Source: Bosea vaviloviae
Lineage (GTDB): Bacteria > Pseudomonadota > Alphaproteobacteria > Rhizobiales > Beijerinckiaceae
Assembly (NCBI RefSeq): GCF_001741865.1
Contig: NZ_CP017147.1
Span: forward strand, 5,571,001 to 5,635,000
Length of the DNA: 64,000 nt
Direction: 5' to 3'
Made by a program: the position numbers and the translations under genes. This document shows positions 34,316 through 42,973 of this stretch, piece by piece. Position 1 is the stretch's first letter. The number at the start of each line of letters is the position of its first letter. The notes below the pieces were generated by a model that ran no database searches, was not told where the DNA came from, and saw nothing but the letters and a program-made list of their open reading frames with translations.

Positions 34316-34720
34316 TTAAGCGGCTTGAAGAGCGGCCAACAGCTCCTGCCCGCTTTTTCCAACGAGGTCCTTCGATAGGTCTGCCACGAGAGCGACTTGA
34401 AGCTGTTTGTGGTAATGCCGCCGCATTTCCCCCAGTGTTCTGGGCGAGGCGACAATGACCAGCTTCTCAATCTTGTGCCCGAGAACCTGCTGATTGAGCC
34501 ATTCGGTTGCCGCGGCAGCGTGGCCGTCTTCATCGATCTGGTGGCCTGTCGGGTTGGCAGAACTGGAGTCGCGTCCCGAGCTCCCGCTCTTATTGGTCTC
34601 GTCGAGATCGGGCGATGCCATCGATGAGAGAACCGGGCTCGCTTCATCGCCGCTGTTGCGATGAAGCTCGAAATGCTTCCCATCGACCAGCGCGACAACG
34701 GCACCATTTGGTAGCTGCAT
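34316..34720 (-). CDS. Host attachment family protein
   Basis: Small cytosolic protein of 134 residues. It begins MQLPNGAVVALVDGKHFELH and contains EWLNQQVLGHKIEKLVIVAS, PRTLGEMRRHYHK and LSKDLVGKSGQEL. These match the family annotated as protein required for attachment to host cells (baeRF/eRF1-like fold), whose molecular role is unclear. It stands alone between the amidohydrolase and the sulfate-activation genes. Confidence 0.82.
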   Translation of the reverse strand: MQLPNGAVVALVDGKHFELHRNSGDEASPVLSSMASPDLDETNKSGSSGRDSSSANPTGHQIDEDGHAAAATEWLNQQVLGHKIEKLVIVASPRTLGEMRRHYHKQLQVALVADLSKDLVGKSGQELLAALQAA

Positions 34721-34926
34721 GTGTGTCTCCTCAATCAGGCTGTCTGACTAGGCGTGAAGCAAGAGCATCTGCATGCTGACCAGCGATCGCGGGAATCTTC
34801 AGGAAGGCTGGAGAGCTTCACCCTGGTCAAGGCTAACCAGCCTGAGAGCGTATCGTTCCAATAATGCGGCGAGCATACTCCGGAGACCCGGGCGACACGC
34901 CATGCGCCGGCCAGCGTCCAACCTCG

Positions 34927-36828
34927 TCAGACCGGTTTGAGGTAGCGCCCCTTTCTCAGGAAATCGATGATCAGCTCCGCCGATCGCTCGATTGCGACCC
35001 TGTCGGTATCGAGGTGGATTTCAGGTACCTCCGGCGGCTCATAGGGGCTGTCGATCCCGGTGAAGTTCTTGATCTGCCCGGCGCGGGCCCGCTTGTAGAG
35101 GCCCTTGGGATCGCGCCCCTCCGCCACCGAGAGCGGCGCGTCCACGAAGATCTCGATGAATTCCCCGGGCTCCAGGCACTCGCGCGCCATCCGGCGTTCG
35201 GCGCGGAAGGGGGAGATGAAGGAGGCGAGCACGATCAGCCCGGCATCGACGAAGAGTTTGGCCGTCTCGGCCACCCGGCGAATATTCTCGACGCGATCGA
35301 CTTCCGTGAAGCCGAGATCGCGATTGAGCCCGTGGCGGACATTGTCTCCGTCGAGCAGATAGGTGTGGCAACCCAGCGCGAAAAGGCGTTGCTCGACCAG
35401 GTTGGCGATCGTCGACTTGCCTGAACCCGACAAGCCGGTGAACCACAAAACCACCGGCCGCTGGCTCTTGGCCTGCGCACGCCGCTGCTTGTCGAGGTCG
35501 ACCGGCTGCCAGTGGATATTCGTCGCGCGCCGCAGCGCGAAGTCGATCATGCCGGCGCCGACCGAGTGGTTGCTGACGCGGTCGATCAGGATGAAGCCGC
35601 CGGTCGTCCGGTTCGCGGCATAAGAATCGAACGCGACCGGCTCGCGAGTCGAGATGTTGACGACGCCGATCTCGTTCAGGCCGAGGTCTTTTGCGGCGAG
35701 GTGCTGGAAATTGTCGGCATCGACCTTGTATTTGATCTCGGTGACGCTGCAGAGGACGGTCTTGGTGCCGATCTTCAGCAGATAGGGACGACCCGGGATG
35801 AGATGGTCGTCATGCATCCAGATGACATGCGCCGCGAACTGGTCGGCGACATCAGGCCTCTGATCCGTGTCGCTCAGCACATCGCCGCGCGACACGTCGA
35901 TCTCGTCGTCGAAGGTGATCGTCACGGCCTGGCCGGCCTGGGCGTCTTGAAGCTCGCCGTCATAGGTCGAGATCGAGCGGATCGTGGATTTGCGTCCCGA
36001 CAGGGAGGCGACGACCTCATCGCCCACCGCAACGCTGCCGCTCGCGATCGTGCCGCTATAGCCGCGGAAGTCCATGTTCGGCCGGTTGATCCATTGAACG
36101 GGCAAGCGGAACGGCTGATTGCGCGCATCGCGCGCGACGTCGACGGATTCGAGATATCCGAGCAGGCTCGGACCGGCATGCCAATCGAGATTGGCGCCTC
36201 GGCTTGTCACATTGTCGCCGAGCTTGGCCGAAACCGGGATCGCCCTGATCGTCTCGAAGGAGAGGTCGCGGGCAAAAGCCTCGTAATCCGCGACGATCTC
36301 TTGGAAGCGCGACTGGGAATAGCCGACGAGATCGATCTTGTTCACCGCCAGGACGACGTGCCGTATCCCGAGCAGCGATGCGATGAAGGAATGCCGGCGC
36401 GTCTGCGTCAGCACGCCCTTTCGAGCATCGACGAGAATGATCGCAAGATCGGCATTGGACGCGCCTGTCGCCATGTTGCGCGTGTATTGCTCATGGCCCG
36501 GCGTGTCCGCCACGATGAATTTCCGCCTGGCCGTCGCGAAGAAGCGGTAGGCGACGTCGATCGTGATGCCCTGCTCGCGCTCCGCCTCCAGCCCATCGAC
36601 GAGCAGGGAGAAATCGATCTCCTGAGCTGCGCCACTGCTTGACTTCGACTCGTGCTCGAGCGTCGCCAAGTGATCGTCGAAGAGGAGCTTGGTGTCGTAG
36701 AGCAGCCTCCCGATCAGCGTCGACTTGCCGTCATCGACCGAACCGCACGTGAGGAAACGCAGCAGGCCCTTGGGCTGGCTCAGGCCGGGCAGAGGCTCCG
36801 TGGCGGTTGGGAGGTCGGCCGCGAACAT
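34927..36828 (-). CDS. cysN: Bifunctional sulfate adenylyltransferase subunit 1 / APS kinase (CysN-CysC fusion)
   Basis: 633-residue fusion. Residues about 20-430 are the GTPase subunit of ATP sulfurylase: [17 protein letters not shown] (Walker A), [17 protein letters not shown], then two beta-barrel domains. Residues about 455-633 are APS kinase with [31 protein letters not shown] and [11 protein letters not shown]. With CysD it makes APS and then PAPS, the sulfate donor for sulfotransferases. The ATG overlaps the cysD stop (TGATG). The fused form resembles NodQ. Placed beside a P450, an SDR and a sulfotransferase, it probably feeds sulfation of the product of this cluster, but a role in general assimilation is not excluded. 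Confidence 0.95.
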   Translation of the reverse strand: MFAADLPTATEPLPGLSQPKGLLRFLTCGSVDDGKSTLIGRLLYDTKLLFDDHLATLEHESKSSSGAAQEIDFSLLVDGLEAEREQGITIDVAYRFFATARRKFIVADTPGHEQYTRNMATGASNADLAIILVDARKGVLTQTRRHSFIASLLGIRHVVLAVNKIDLVGYSQSRFQEIVADYEAFARDLSFETIRAIPVSAKLGDNVTSRGANLDWHAGPSLLGYLESVDVARDARNQPFRLPVQWINRPNMDFRGYSGTIASGSVAVGDEVVASLSGRKSTIRSISTYDGELQDAQAGQAVTITFDDEIDVSRGDVLSDTDQRPDVADQFAAHVIWMHDDHLIPGRPYLLKIGTKTVLCSVTEIKYKVDADNFQHLAAKDLGLNEIGVVNISTREPVAFDSYAANRTTGGFILIDRVSNHSVGAGMIDFALRRATNIHWQPVDLDKQRRAQAKSQRPVVLWFTGLSGSGKSTIANLVEQRLFALGCHTYLLDGDNVRHGLNRDLGFTEVDRVENIRRVAETAKLFVDAGLIVLASFISPFRAERRMARECLEPGEFIEIFVDAPLSVAEGRDPKGLYKRARAGQIKNFTGIDSPYEPPEVPEIHLDTDRVAIERSAELIIDFLRKGRYLKPV

Positions 36829-37721
36829 CAGAAATAGCCCTCGCGCTTCTTCTTCTCCATCGATCCGGCCTGGTCGTGGTCGATCAGCCGTCCCGAGCGC
36901 TCGGAGGTGCGCGCGACGAGCATTTCCTGCACGATCTCGGGAAGCGTCGAGGCCGAGGAGGGCATCGCCGCCGTCAGCGGGTAGCAGCCGAGCGTCCGGA
37001 AGCGGATGCTGCGAAGCTGCGGCAGCTCGCCCGGCAGCAGCGGCAGGCGCTCGTCATCGACCATGATGAGCTGGCCGCCGCGCTCGACGACCGGCCGCTC
37101 GGCCGCGAAGTACAGCGGCACGATCGGGATGCTCTCCCGCATGATGTATTGCCAGATGTCGAGCTCGGTCCAGTTCGAGAGCGGGAAGACTCGGATCGAT
37201 TCGCCCTTGTCGATCCGCGTATTGTAGAGGTTCCAGAGTTCCGGCCGCTGGTTCTTGGGCTCCCAGCCGTGATGTTGCGTCCGGAACGAGAAGATCCTTT
37301 CCTTCGCGCGGCTCTTTTCCTCGTCGCGCCTGGCGCCGCCGAACGCCGCGTCGAAGCCGTGCTGCGTCAGCGCCTCCTTTAGGGCGTCGGTCTTCATGAT
37401 GTTGGTGTAGACCGAGGAGCTCTGGCTGAACGGCGTCACGCCGGCATCGTGCCCTTCCCGGTTGAGCGCGACCAGGAGCTCCATCTCCGCCCGCTTCGCC
37501 GCGGCGTCGCGGAAGGCGATCATCTCGCGGAACTTCCAGCCGGTATCGACGTGCAGGAGGGGAAAAGGCGGTCTTGAGGGATGGAAGGCCTTTGCCGCGA
37601 GATGCAGCATGACCGAGGAATCCTTGCCGATGGAATAGAGCATCACCGGCTTGCGGAACTCGGCTGCGACCTCGCGCATGATGTGAATCGACTCGGCTTC
37701 CAGCGCGTCGAGATGGGTCAT
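36828..37721 (-). CDS. cysD: Sulfate adenylyltransferase subunit 2
   Basis: Small catalytic subunit of ATP sulfurylase, about 297 residues, PP-loop ATPase fold. Motifs: [15 protein letters not shown] (PP-loop SGGKDS-type), [47 protein letters not shown] and the terminal EKKKREGYF. The ATG at 37721 ([14 protein letters not shown]) is preferred because it matches the family start and follows GGGAGG; the frame is open for 38 more codons upstream. It is the first gene of the cysD-cysNC pair and divergent from the P450 gene. Confidence 0.95.
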   Translation of the reverse strand: MTHLDALEAESIHIMREVAAEFRKPVMLYSIGKDSSVMLHLAAKAFHPSRPPFPLLHVDTGWKFREMIAFRDAAAKRAEMELLVALNREGHDAGVTPFSQSSSVYTNIMKTDALKEALTQHGFDAAFGGARRDEEKSRAKERIFSFRTQHHGWEPKNQRPELWNLYNTRIDKGESIRVFPLSNWTELDIWQYIMRESIPIVPLYFAAERPVVERGGQLIMVDDERLPLLPGELPQLRSIRFRTLGCYPLTAAMPSSASTLPEIVQEMLVARTSERSGRLIDHDQAGSMEKKKREGYF

Positions 37722-37979
37722 CGCCTCCCTGCTCGGGAGGGCGCCTGGTCGCTCCGGTCTGCGGGCCGATGGGGGCGGCGAGGTTCTCGGCATGGTCGTC
37801 AAGCTGGAGGGTCCAAGACGCTGGTGAGGAGGCATAGTTCGCGGACGCGGCCCGAATAGATGGCTGGCGGCAACGCTTGAAGGAGGACGTTACCGCCATG
37901 CTTGTGGACAGGCTGCGCATCGTGTCTTAACGCGGAATCCTTGGCGTTCAAGGATCGCCCCTGCAATTGTCGGGCTTAC

Positions 37980-39491
37980 ATGCACGATCGTCCCCCCGCC
38001 TCAGAAACGCCCAGCGGCCTGGCCGCAGCGGGCTCCCTGTCGAAGCCGGGCGCACTCTGGAACAAGGCGACGTCGTGGCTCTATCGACCGGCGCCGATCA
38101 TCGAGCGGCGCGGCCCCGGTGAATTCGTTCCCTGCCATCCGGAGCCGTTGCGGAAAGATCCCAATCTCGTTCAGATCGTGCTCGGCGCGCGCCACAATCT
38201 GATCGGCGGGTGGATGGCCGAGCATTACCGCTCCGGAATCGACAGCTTCCGCATCGCGCGCCGGCAGATCGTCGTCGTCAACTCGCCCGAATACATCAAA
38301 TACGTCCTCGTCACGCGGCACGCCAATTTCGAGCGGAAGAGCCCGCAGATGCGGCGGGCGCTCGAAGCCTTGCTGGGGGACGGCCTCTTCATCAGCGACG
38401 GCGATGTCTGGAAGAAGCGCCGCCCCCTCGTCGCGGACATCGTCCACAAGCGCCGCCTGCCGGAATTCGGCCAGACGATGGAGGAGGCCGCCCTCTCCGT
38501 CGCCGATGAATGGGCCCGCCTGCCGGAGGGGGCGGAAGTCGAGCTGACCGAAGAGATGGGGCGCCTCACGGCCGCCATCATATCCCGCGCGGTCTTCGGC
38601 AAGAGCATCGCCCGCGAGGCGGCGCAACAGGTCGTCGACGGCTTCAGCGCTTATCAACGCGCCGCCGATTCGTTCAATCTCGGCTATTTCCTCGGGGCGG
38701 ATGAGGGTTGGCCCGCCCTCGGCGGCAGGAAGCGACGCCAGGCGATCGCGATGGTGCACGGCGTGGTCGAGAACGTCGTCAACGCCCATCTCGCCGGCGA
38801 GGGCGATGCAGGCTCGATGGTCGATCTGCTGATCCGCCGCAACCAGCGCAGCGCTGCCGCCCCGCTGGACGTCACCGCCCTGCGCAACGAGGCGGCGACG
38901 ATCTTCATGGCGGGGCATGAGACGACCGCGACGACGCTGACCTGGGCCTGGTATCTCCTGGCGAATGCACCGTGGGTGGCGCAAAAGCTCCATGAGGAAA
39001 TCGAGGCGGTTTGCGGCAGTCGCCCGCCGACATTGTCGGACCTGCCGCAGCTAGGCTGGTGCCGCGCGGTCATACAGGAGGCCTTACGCCTCTATCCGCC
39101 TGTGCCATTGCTGCCGAGGCAGGCGATCGAGGCCGACAGGATAGGCCATATCAACGTCGAGAAATCGGCGCTGATCATGATCGCGCCCTGGCTGCTGCAC
39201 CGTGCGGCCGATCTCTGGGACAAGCCGAACCATTTCCTGCCGGAGCGGTTTCTCAATGGCGCCAGCATCAACCCCTTCGCCTTCATCCCCTTCGCGGTCG
39301 GCCCGCGGATCTGCCCGGGCATGAATTTCGGCCAGGACGAAGCCACGCTCTGCCTGGCGATACTGGCGCAGCGCTTCGATGTGATTCCACGTAAAGACTA
39401 CAAGGTCGAGCCGGTCTGCAGGCTGACGCTGCGCCCCAATGGTGGACTGCCGGCGCGCGTGATGCAGCGCTCGACCGAGCGTCGCATGTGA
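37980..39491 (+). CDS. Cytochrome P450
   Basis: Heme monooxygenase of 503 residues, soluble bacterial type without an N-terminal anchor. The I-helix is AGHETTATTLTW, the K-helix ExxR motif is EALR, and the heme-binding loop is FAVGPRICPGMNFG with Cys445 as axial ligand. The overall pattern (FERKSPQMRRALEALLGDGL, WKKRRPLVADIVH) is closer to fatty-acid-type P450s than to steroid ones. It leads a plus-strand group with the SDR and sulfotransferase. The likely role is to install a hydroxyl on the polyketide/fatty chain that could then be sulfated. No redox partner gene is in the window. Confidence 0.92.
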   Translation: MHDRPPASETPSGLAAAGSLSKPGALWNKATSWLYRPAPIIERRGPGEFVPCHPEPLRKDPNLVQIVLGARHNLIGGWMAEHYRSGIDSFRIARRQIVVVNSPEYIKYVLVTRHANFERKSPQMRRALEALLGDGLFISDGDVWKKRRPLVADIVHKRRLPEFGQTMEEAALSVADEWARLPEGAEVELTEEMGRLTAAIISRAVFGKSIAREAAQQVVDGFSAYQRAADSFNLGYFLGADEGWPALGGRKRRQAIAMVHGVVENVVNAHLAGEGDAGSMVDLLIRRNQRSAAAPLDVTALRNEAATIFMAGHETTATTLTWAWYLLANAPWVAQKLHEEIEAVCGSRPPTLSDLPQLGWCRAVIQEALRLYPPVPLLPRQAIEADRIGHINVEKSALIMIAPWLLHRAADLWDKPNHFLPERFLNGASINPFAFIPFAVGPRICPGMNFGQDEATLCLAILAQRFDVIPRKDYKVEPVCRLTLRPNGGLPARVMQRSTERRM

Positions 39492-39670
39492 CGATGGGAT
39501 CTGCCGGCATGCCCTTCCTGCTCACCTCGGACAGCGCCCCGCTCACCGATGTCGCGCTGCTCAATGACGGGATCGTGCCCCTCATCCTGAAGCATCTCGA
39601 TCAGTGGTATTACCGATGGCTCTTGCCCGCCCGCTCGGAGGAGGCCCGATGCCCGCGGCCCCAGCGGTGA
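39488..39670 (+). CDS. Possible small protein between P450 and SDR (doubtful)
   Basis: A 60-codon frame whose GTG overlaps the P450 stop by four bases and which runs 22 bases into the SDR gene. The sequence contains LTDVALLNDGIVPLILKHLDQWYYRWLL, which is protein-like, then an Arg/Pro-rich tail. It may be a real coupled peptide or only a leader that keeps ribosomes moving into the SDR. No family recognised. Confidence 0.3.
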   Translation: MTMGSAGMPFLLTSDSAPLTDVALLNDGIVPLILKHLDQWYYRWLLPARSEEARCPRPQR

Positions 39671-40473
39671 AGGTCGCCGTCATCTCCGGCGGGTCAAGCG
39701 GAATAGGCCTGGCCTGCGCCCGCTGTCTCCTGGCGCGGGGCTACCAGGTCGTGCTGCTCGCCCGCGTCATGGACAAGCTCCACAGCGCCCGGGCGGAGCT
39801 CGGACCGGATTTCGCGGCCTCCGTCGAACTCATCCCGACCGATGTCGACGACCCGGCTTCCTGTCAGGCTGCGATCGAGGCCGTCACGCATCGCTATGGG
39901 CACATCGACTGGCTCATCACCTCAGCCGGGATTGTCGAGCCGGGGATGTTCCTCGATCTCGATCTCGCCACCCACCGGGCGCAGATGGAGACCAACTATT
40001 TCGGCACGCTCCATCTGATCCAGGCCGTGGTCCCCGTCATGCGCCCCATGGGCGGCAGGATCACCCTGGTGTCATCCGGGGCAGCCTTCCTGGGCATTGT
40101 CGGTTACAGCGCCTATGCGCCGAGCAAATTCGCGGTTCGGGCACTGGCGGAGATCCTGCGCCTGGAACTCGAACCCGAGGGCATTGCAATCAGCGTCGCC
40201 TTCCCGCCCGACACCGAAACGCCGCAGCTCGCGCGCGAGAGGCAAAGCCGCCCCCCGGTGACGCGCCTGATTGCGGAGCAAGGGGGGACCATGACGGCCG
40301 ATCAAGTGGCCGAACGCATCATCAGCCGCGCGGAGAAGGGCGCGTTCATCCTGGCCCCATCCGGACCGGTCGCATTCCTGGCGCGGTGTCATAGCCTTTA
40401 CGGGCGGCTCTTTGCCTGGCAGCAGCGACGCCTGCTGAAACGGTTCGGGCCACAGCGGGCCTCATCCAGATAA
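39649..40473 (+). CDS. Short-chain dehydrogenase/reductase, 3-ketosphinganine-reductase-like
   Basis: NAD(P)-dependent oxidoreductase of 274 residues. Cofactor motif VISGGSSGIGLA near the N-terminus, NxxG-region ITSAGIVEPG, catalytic Ser in LVSSGAAF and YAPSK (Tyr/Lys). The C-terminal extension with PGPVAFLARCHSLYGRLFAWQQRRLL and the PPDTETPQL loop resemble the 3-dehydrosphinganine reductase group. The ATG at 39649 has GGAGGAGG five bases upstream, which decides the start. In this cluster it could reduce the amino ketone made by the alpha-oxoamine synthase to an amino alcohol. Confidence 0.85.
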   Translation: MPAAPAVKVAVISGGSSGIGLACARCLLARGYQVVLLARVMDKLHSARAELGPDFAASVELIPTDVDDPASCQAAIEAVTHRYGHIDWLITSAGIVEPGMFLDLDLATHRAQMETNYFGTLHLIQAVVPVMRPMGGRITLVSSGAAFLGIVGYSAYAPSKFAVRALAEILRLELEPEGIAISVAFPPDTETPQLARERQSRPPVTRLIAEQGGTMTADQVAERIISRAEKGAFILAPSGPVAFLARCHSLYGRLFAWQQRRLLKRFGPQRASSR

Positions 40474-40534
40474 ATCGCTTCGAGCCAGGTTACGGCAAGT
40501 CTCGTGCTGCGGTAGATAGTATAAGGACGCCGGG

Positions 40535-41323
40535 ATGATATACATATGCTATGGTATCACGAAATCGGCGAGCACGTTCCTTTATCAACTGACGGAAGAA
40601 ACCTTTATCGCCGCTGGTCGTAGAATCACACGACTTGGACCGCCACTCAAGGAGAGCACCTCAGTCGAAAATTATTTCGATTTCATCAATCTCAATCTGC
40701 TGAGTGAAATCCAGGAACACGTGAAGGGACAGGATGTCGTCCTGAAAACACATGGCCCGCCGCTGAGGGAGGTTGCTGAACTCATCGCATCCGGGCGGAT
40801 TCTGGCGAATTCATCGATTCGAGACCCTCGGGAGATCGCATTGTCGATGATCGACCACGGCGAGCGCTCTCGACGATGGAAGAACACGGATTTTTCCGAG
40901 TTCGTCGCTGTGAGCGACACGCTCGACATTCTTGATATCCAGATCAGTTTTTTCCAGGCCTGGGCGCAAATAGATGGCGTCAGGATCTTCAAATACAACG
41001 ATATCTGCCACGACAGCGCGTCGGTCGTGAGGAGCATAGTGAGCCAAATCGGCACTGAAGTCGATATCGATAAGGTTTTAAATAAGTTCAGAAGCAAGAC
41101 AACCATCGGTCAGTTCAGCAAAGGCAAAGCGCTGAGATACACAGAAATGAGTCCGGATGATCAAAGCATCTTTCTCGAGCGATATGCCGAATTCTATAAA
41201 GCCTTCGCATTCGACACCCCGAACGCCCACCGGATCGCGGCAGAGCAGAAGGGGCACGCCCTGCGCCCCTCCGGAGAGCTGGCTCAGCGCCTGATCAATT
41301 TCAGAAGACGCTTCCGCCTCTGA
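40535..41323 (+). CDS. Sulfotransferase
   Basis: PAPS-dependent sulfotransferase of 262 residues. The 5'-phosphosulfate loop is GITKSASTFLYQL (7-19), the 3'-phosphate motif is SIRDPREIALS (94-104) and a further region is TTIGQFSKGKA. It transfers sulfate to a hydroxyl or amine of a small molecule or glycan. The gene is noticeably richer in A/T and in Ile/Asn/Lys codons than its neighbours, a sign of separate acquisition. It follows the SDR on the same strand, 61 bases on. CysD/CysNC, which make PAPS, are 4 kb away. Confidence 0.85.
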   Translation: MIYICYGITKSASTFLYQLTEETFIAAGRRITRLGPPLKESTSVENYFDFINLNLLSEIQEHVKGQDVVLKTHGPPLREVAELIASGRILANSSIRDPREIALSMIDHGERSRRWKNTDFSEFVAVSDTLDILDIQISFFQAWAQIDGVRIFKYNDICHDSASVVRSIVSQIGTEVDIDKVLNKFRSKTTIGQFSKGKALRYTEMSPDDQSIFLERYAEFYKAFAFDTPNAHRIAAEQKGHALRPSGELAQRLINFRRRFRL

Positions 41324-41376
41324 ATTGATTGCGATGGTACGGATCTGGCGCTGAGCCAGGACCATCAGGCATTCAC

Positions 41377-42702
41377 TTATCCGAGCACGCGGTCATAGAC
41401 CGCCTTCATCCGCTCAGCGTAGCGCTCTGGGGAAAAGAACTCCGCACGTTTCCGTCCACGGCTGGACAATTCGGCGCGCAGATCCGCATCCGCGTCGATC
41501 GCCTTGATGGCGTCGCGGATGTCCTCGATCTTGTAGGGGTTGACCAGCATCGCAGCGTCTCCGGCGACCTCTGGAAGAGAACTCGTATTCGATGTGATTG
41601 TCGGCGTCCCCAACAGCATCGCCTCCAGAACCGGCAGCCCGAAGCCCTCGTATAATGACGGAAACATGACCGCCCGGGCCCCACGGATCAGCGACAGGAG
41701 CGACGCCCGCGGGACATAGGGCAAGCGCTGGACGCGACGCTCCTGCTTGATATGCGTGCCGTCGAAGCGCCAGCTCAGCAGGCGCTCATCCTCGATCATT
41801 TCAAGATCACGCTCATATTGCCAGCCGAGCCCGCCCACGAGCACGAGGGGGCGGGTCGTTCCGGAAGCGGCGAAGGCCTCGACCATGCGCGAGATGTTCT
41901 TCTTCGGCTCGACCGCCCCCAGGAACAGAAAATACTCCTTGAAGTTCAGCCCGTAGCGATTGCCGATATCGCGCGCGGCATCGTCATCCGAGATCGATCG
42001 AGCAGCGCTGTCCACCGAAACGGACTGCCATGTATTGGTTATCCGATCTTCCGGGACATCAAAAAACTCCAATACGTCCCGCCTCGTGAAATCCGAAACC
42101 GTGACGATATGGTCGCCTTTATTCACGATATGCTTGATCATATTGTAGAAGTATTTTTTGTTATCGAGCGTAGAGTAAGGCAACCGCAGCGGAACAATAT
42201 CATGAATAGTATAGACGTTAGCTGAATTCTTCACGAAAGCCGGTGTCGGACGCGTCGCATGAAACAGATCATGGCGCCCCTCGGGCACGATCGCCATGCG
42301 CCGGCCGAAGCGATTGAAATGCAGATAGGAGCGCTCCCACAGCCGCACGGCCCCTTGCGTCGGATGCCGCCTTTCGGCCGCGGTTCCCGATCCCGGATCG
42401 AGGACGATGCGCGGCGCCGGCAAACGCTGCGCCTTGGCCCCGCCGGGGACGCCGATCGTCCAGTCGACCGCGCGACCGGCCCATTTCAGCGGGTCGATGG
42501 CTTTCGGATCGACGACATCGCTCAGGGCGACCTCCGACAGCAGAGGATCCCGACGGTTGATGCCGCGGTCGATGCCGATCAACAGCTCGACGTCATGGCC
42601 GAGGCTGCCCGCCGTGTGAGCCAGATTGCGCGCATATGTGGCTATCCCCGTGCCCTGCTTCAGGGTCAGGGCGTGGGCTTCGAGAAGGATGTTCTTTGAC
42701 AC
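41377..42702 (-). CDS. Glycosyltransferase family 4 (GT-B fold)
   Basis: Cytosolic/peripheral glycosyltransferase of 441 residues. The N-terminal Rossmann domain has GTGIATYARNLA and YTIHDIVPLRLPY. The C-terminal nucleotide-sugar domain has FLFLGAVEPKKNISRMVEAF and FPSLYEGFGLPVLEAMLLG (the E-x7-E motif), followed by SNTSSLPEVAGDAA. The start is a GTG at 42702 with GAGGCGG upstream. It is convergent with the sulfotransferase gene and at the downstream end of the minus-strand series GT, PKS, oxoamine synthase, GT. Presumably it adds a sugar to the lipid or builds a head-group glycan. Confidence 0.9.
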   Translation of the reverse strand: MSKNILLEAHALTLKQGTGIATYARNLAHTAGSLGHDVELLIGIDRGINRRDPLLSEVALSDVVDPKAIDPLKWAGRAVDWTIGVPGGAKAQRLPAPRIVLDPGSGTAAERRHPTQGAVRLWERSYLHFNRFGRRMAIVPEGRHDLFHATRPTPAFVKNSANVYTIHDIVPLRLPYSTLDNKKYFYNMIKHIVNKGDHIVTVSDFTRRDVLEFFDVPEDRITNTWQSVSVDSAARSISDDDAARDIGNRYGLNFKEYFLFLGAVEPKKNISRMVEAFAASGTTRPLVLVGGLGWQYERDLEMIEDERLLSWRFDGTHIKQERRVQRLPYVPRASLLSLIRGARAVMFPSLYEGFGLPVLEAMLLGTPTITSNTSSLPEVAGDAAMLVNPYKIEDIRDAIKAIDADADLRAELSSRGRKRAEFFSPERYAERMKAVYDRVLG

Positions 42703-42721
42703 CGGTAGCCGCCTCTTTGCG

Positions 42722-42829
42722 CTAGAGTATTTCCGCGTTTCTCCGAATCGCGAAAATACTCTAGGTCCTTGTTTTATCGTATTTTCTTCACGCGAACCGG
42801 TGTCCACTTCGCTCGAAAATACTCTAGAT
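42722..42829. repeat. Dispersed palindromic repeat (Hyphomicrobiales type)
   Basis: Hairpin arms ctagagtattt-ccgcg (42722-42737) and cgcgaaaatactctag (42749-42764), then a second block with ttcttcacgcgaaccgg, tgtccacttcgct and cgaaaatactctag (to 42827). The cgcgaaccgg-tgtccacttcgc core is a repeat commonly seen between genes in this order. It lies between the oxoamine synthase and the downstream glycosyltransferase and may separate their transcripts. Confidence 0.75.
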
Positions 42830-42973
42830 CACGTCGCAGTCGGGTGAATTGTCCAGAACTCTTCGTCACGCGCAGGAAGGCGGCCTGCTGCATCGGGGAA
42901 TGCGGCAAACTTCGACAAACGAGCCTTCGCCCTCTGCCGTGCAGCCAGTCAAATGCCTCTGGTCTCACCTCGC

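Noticed and set aside
33478..34734. A 418-codon minus-strand open frame spanning the amidohydrolase 3' end and the host-attachment gene
   Set aside because: Out of frame with the host-attachment protein and without family resemblance; a shadow.
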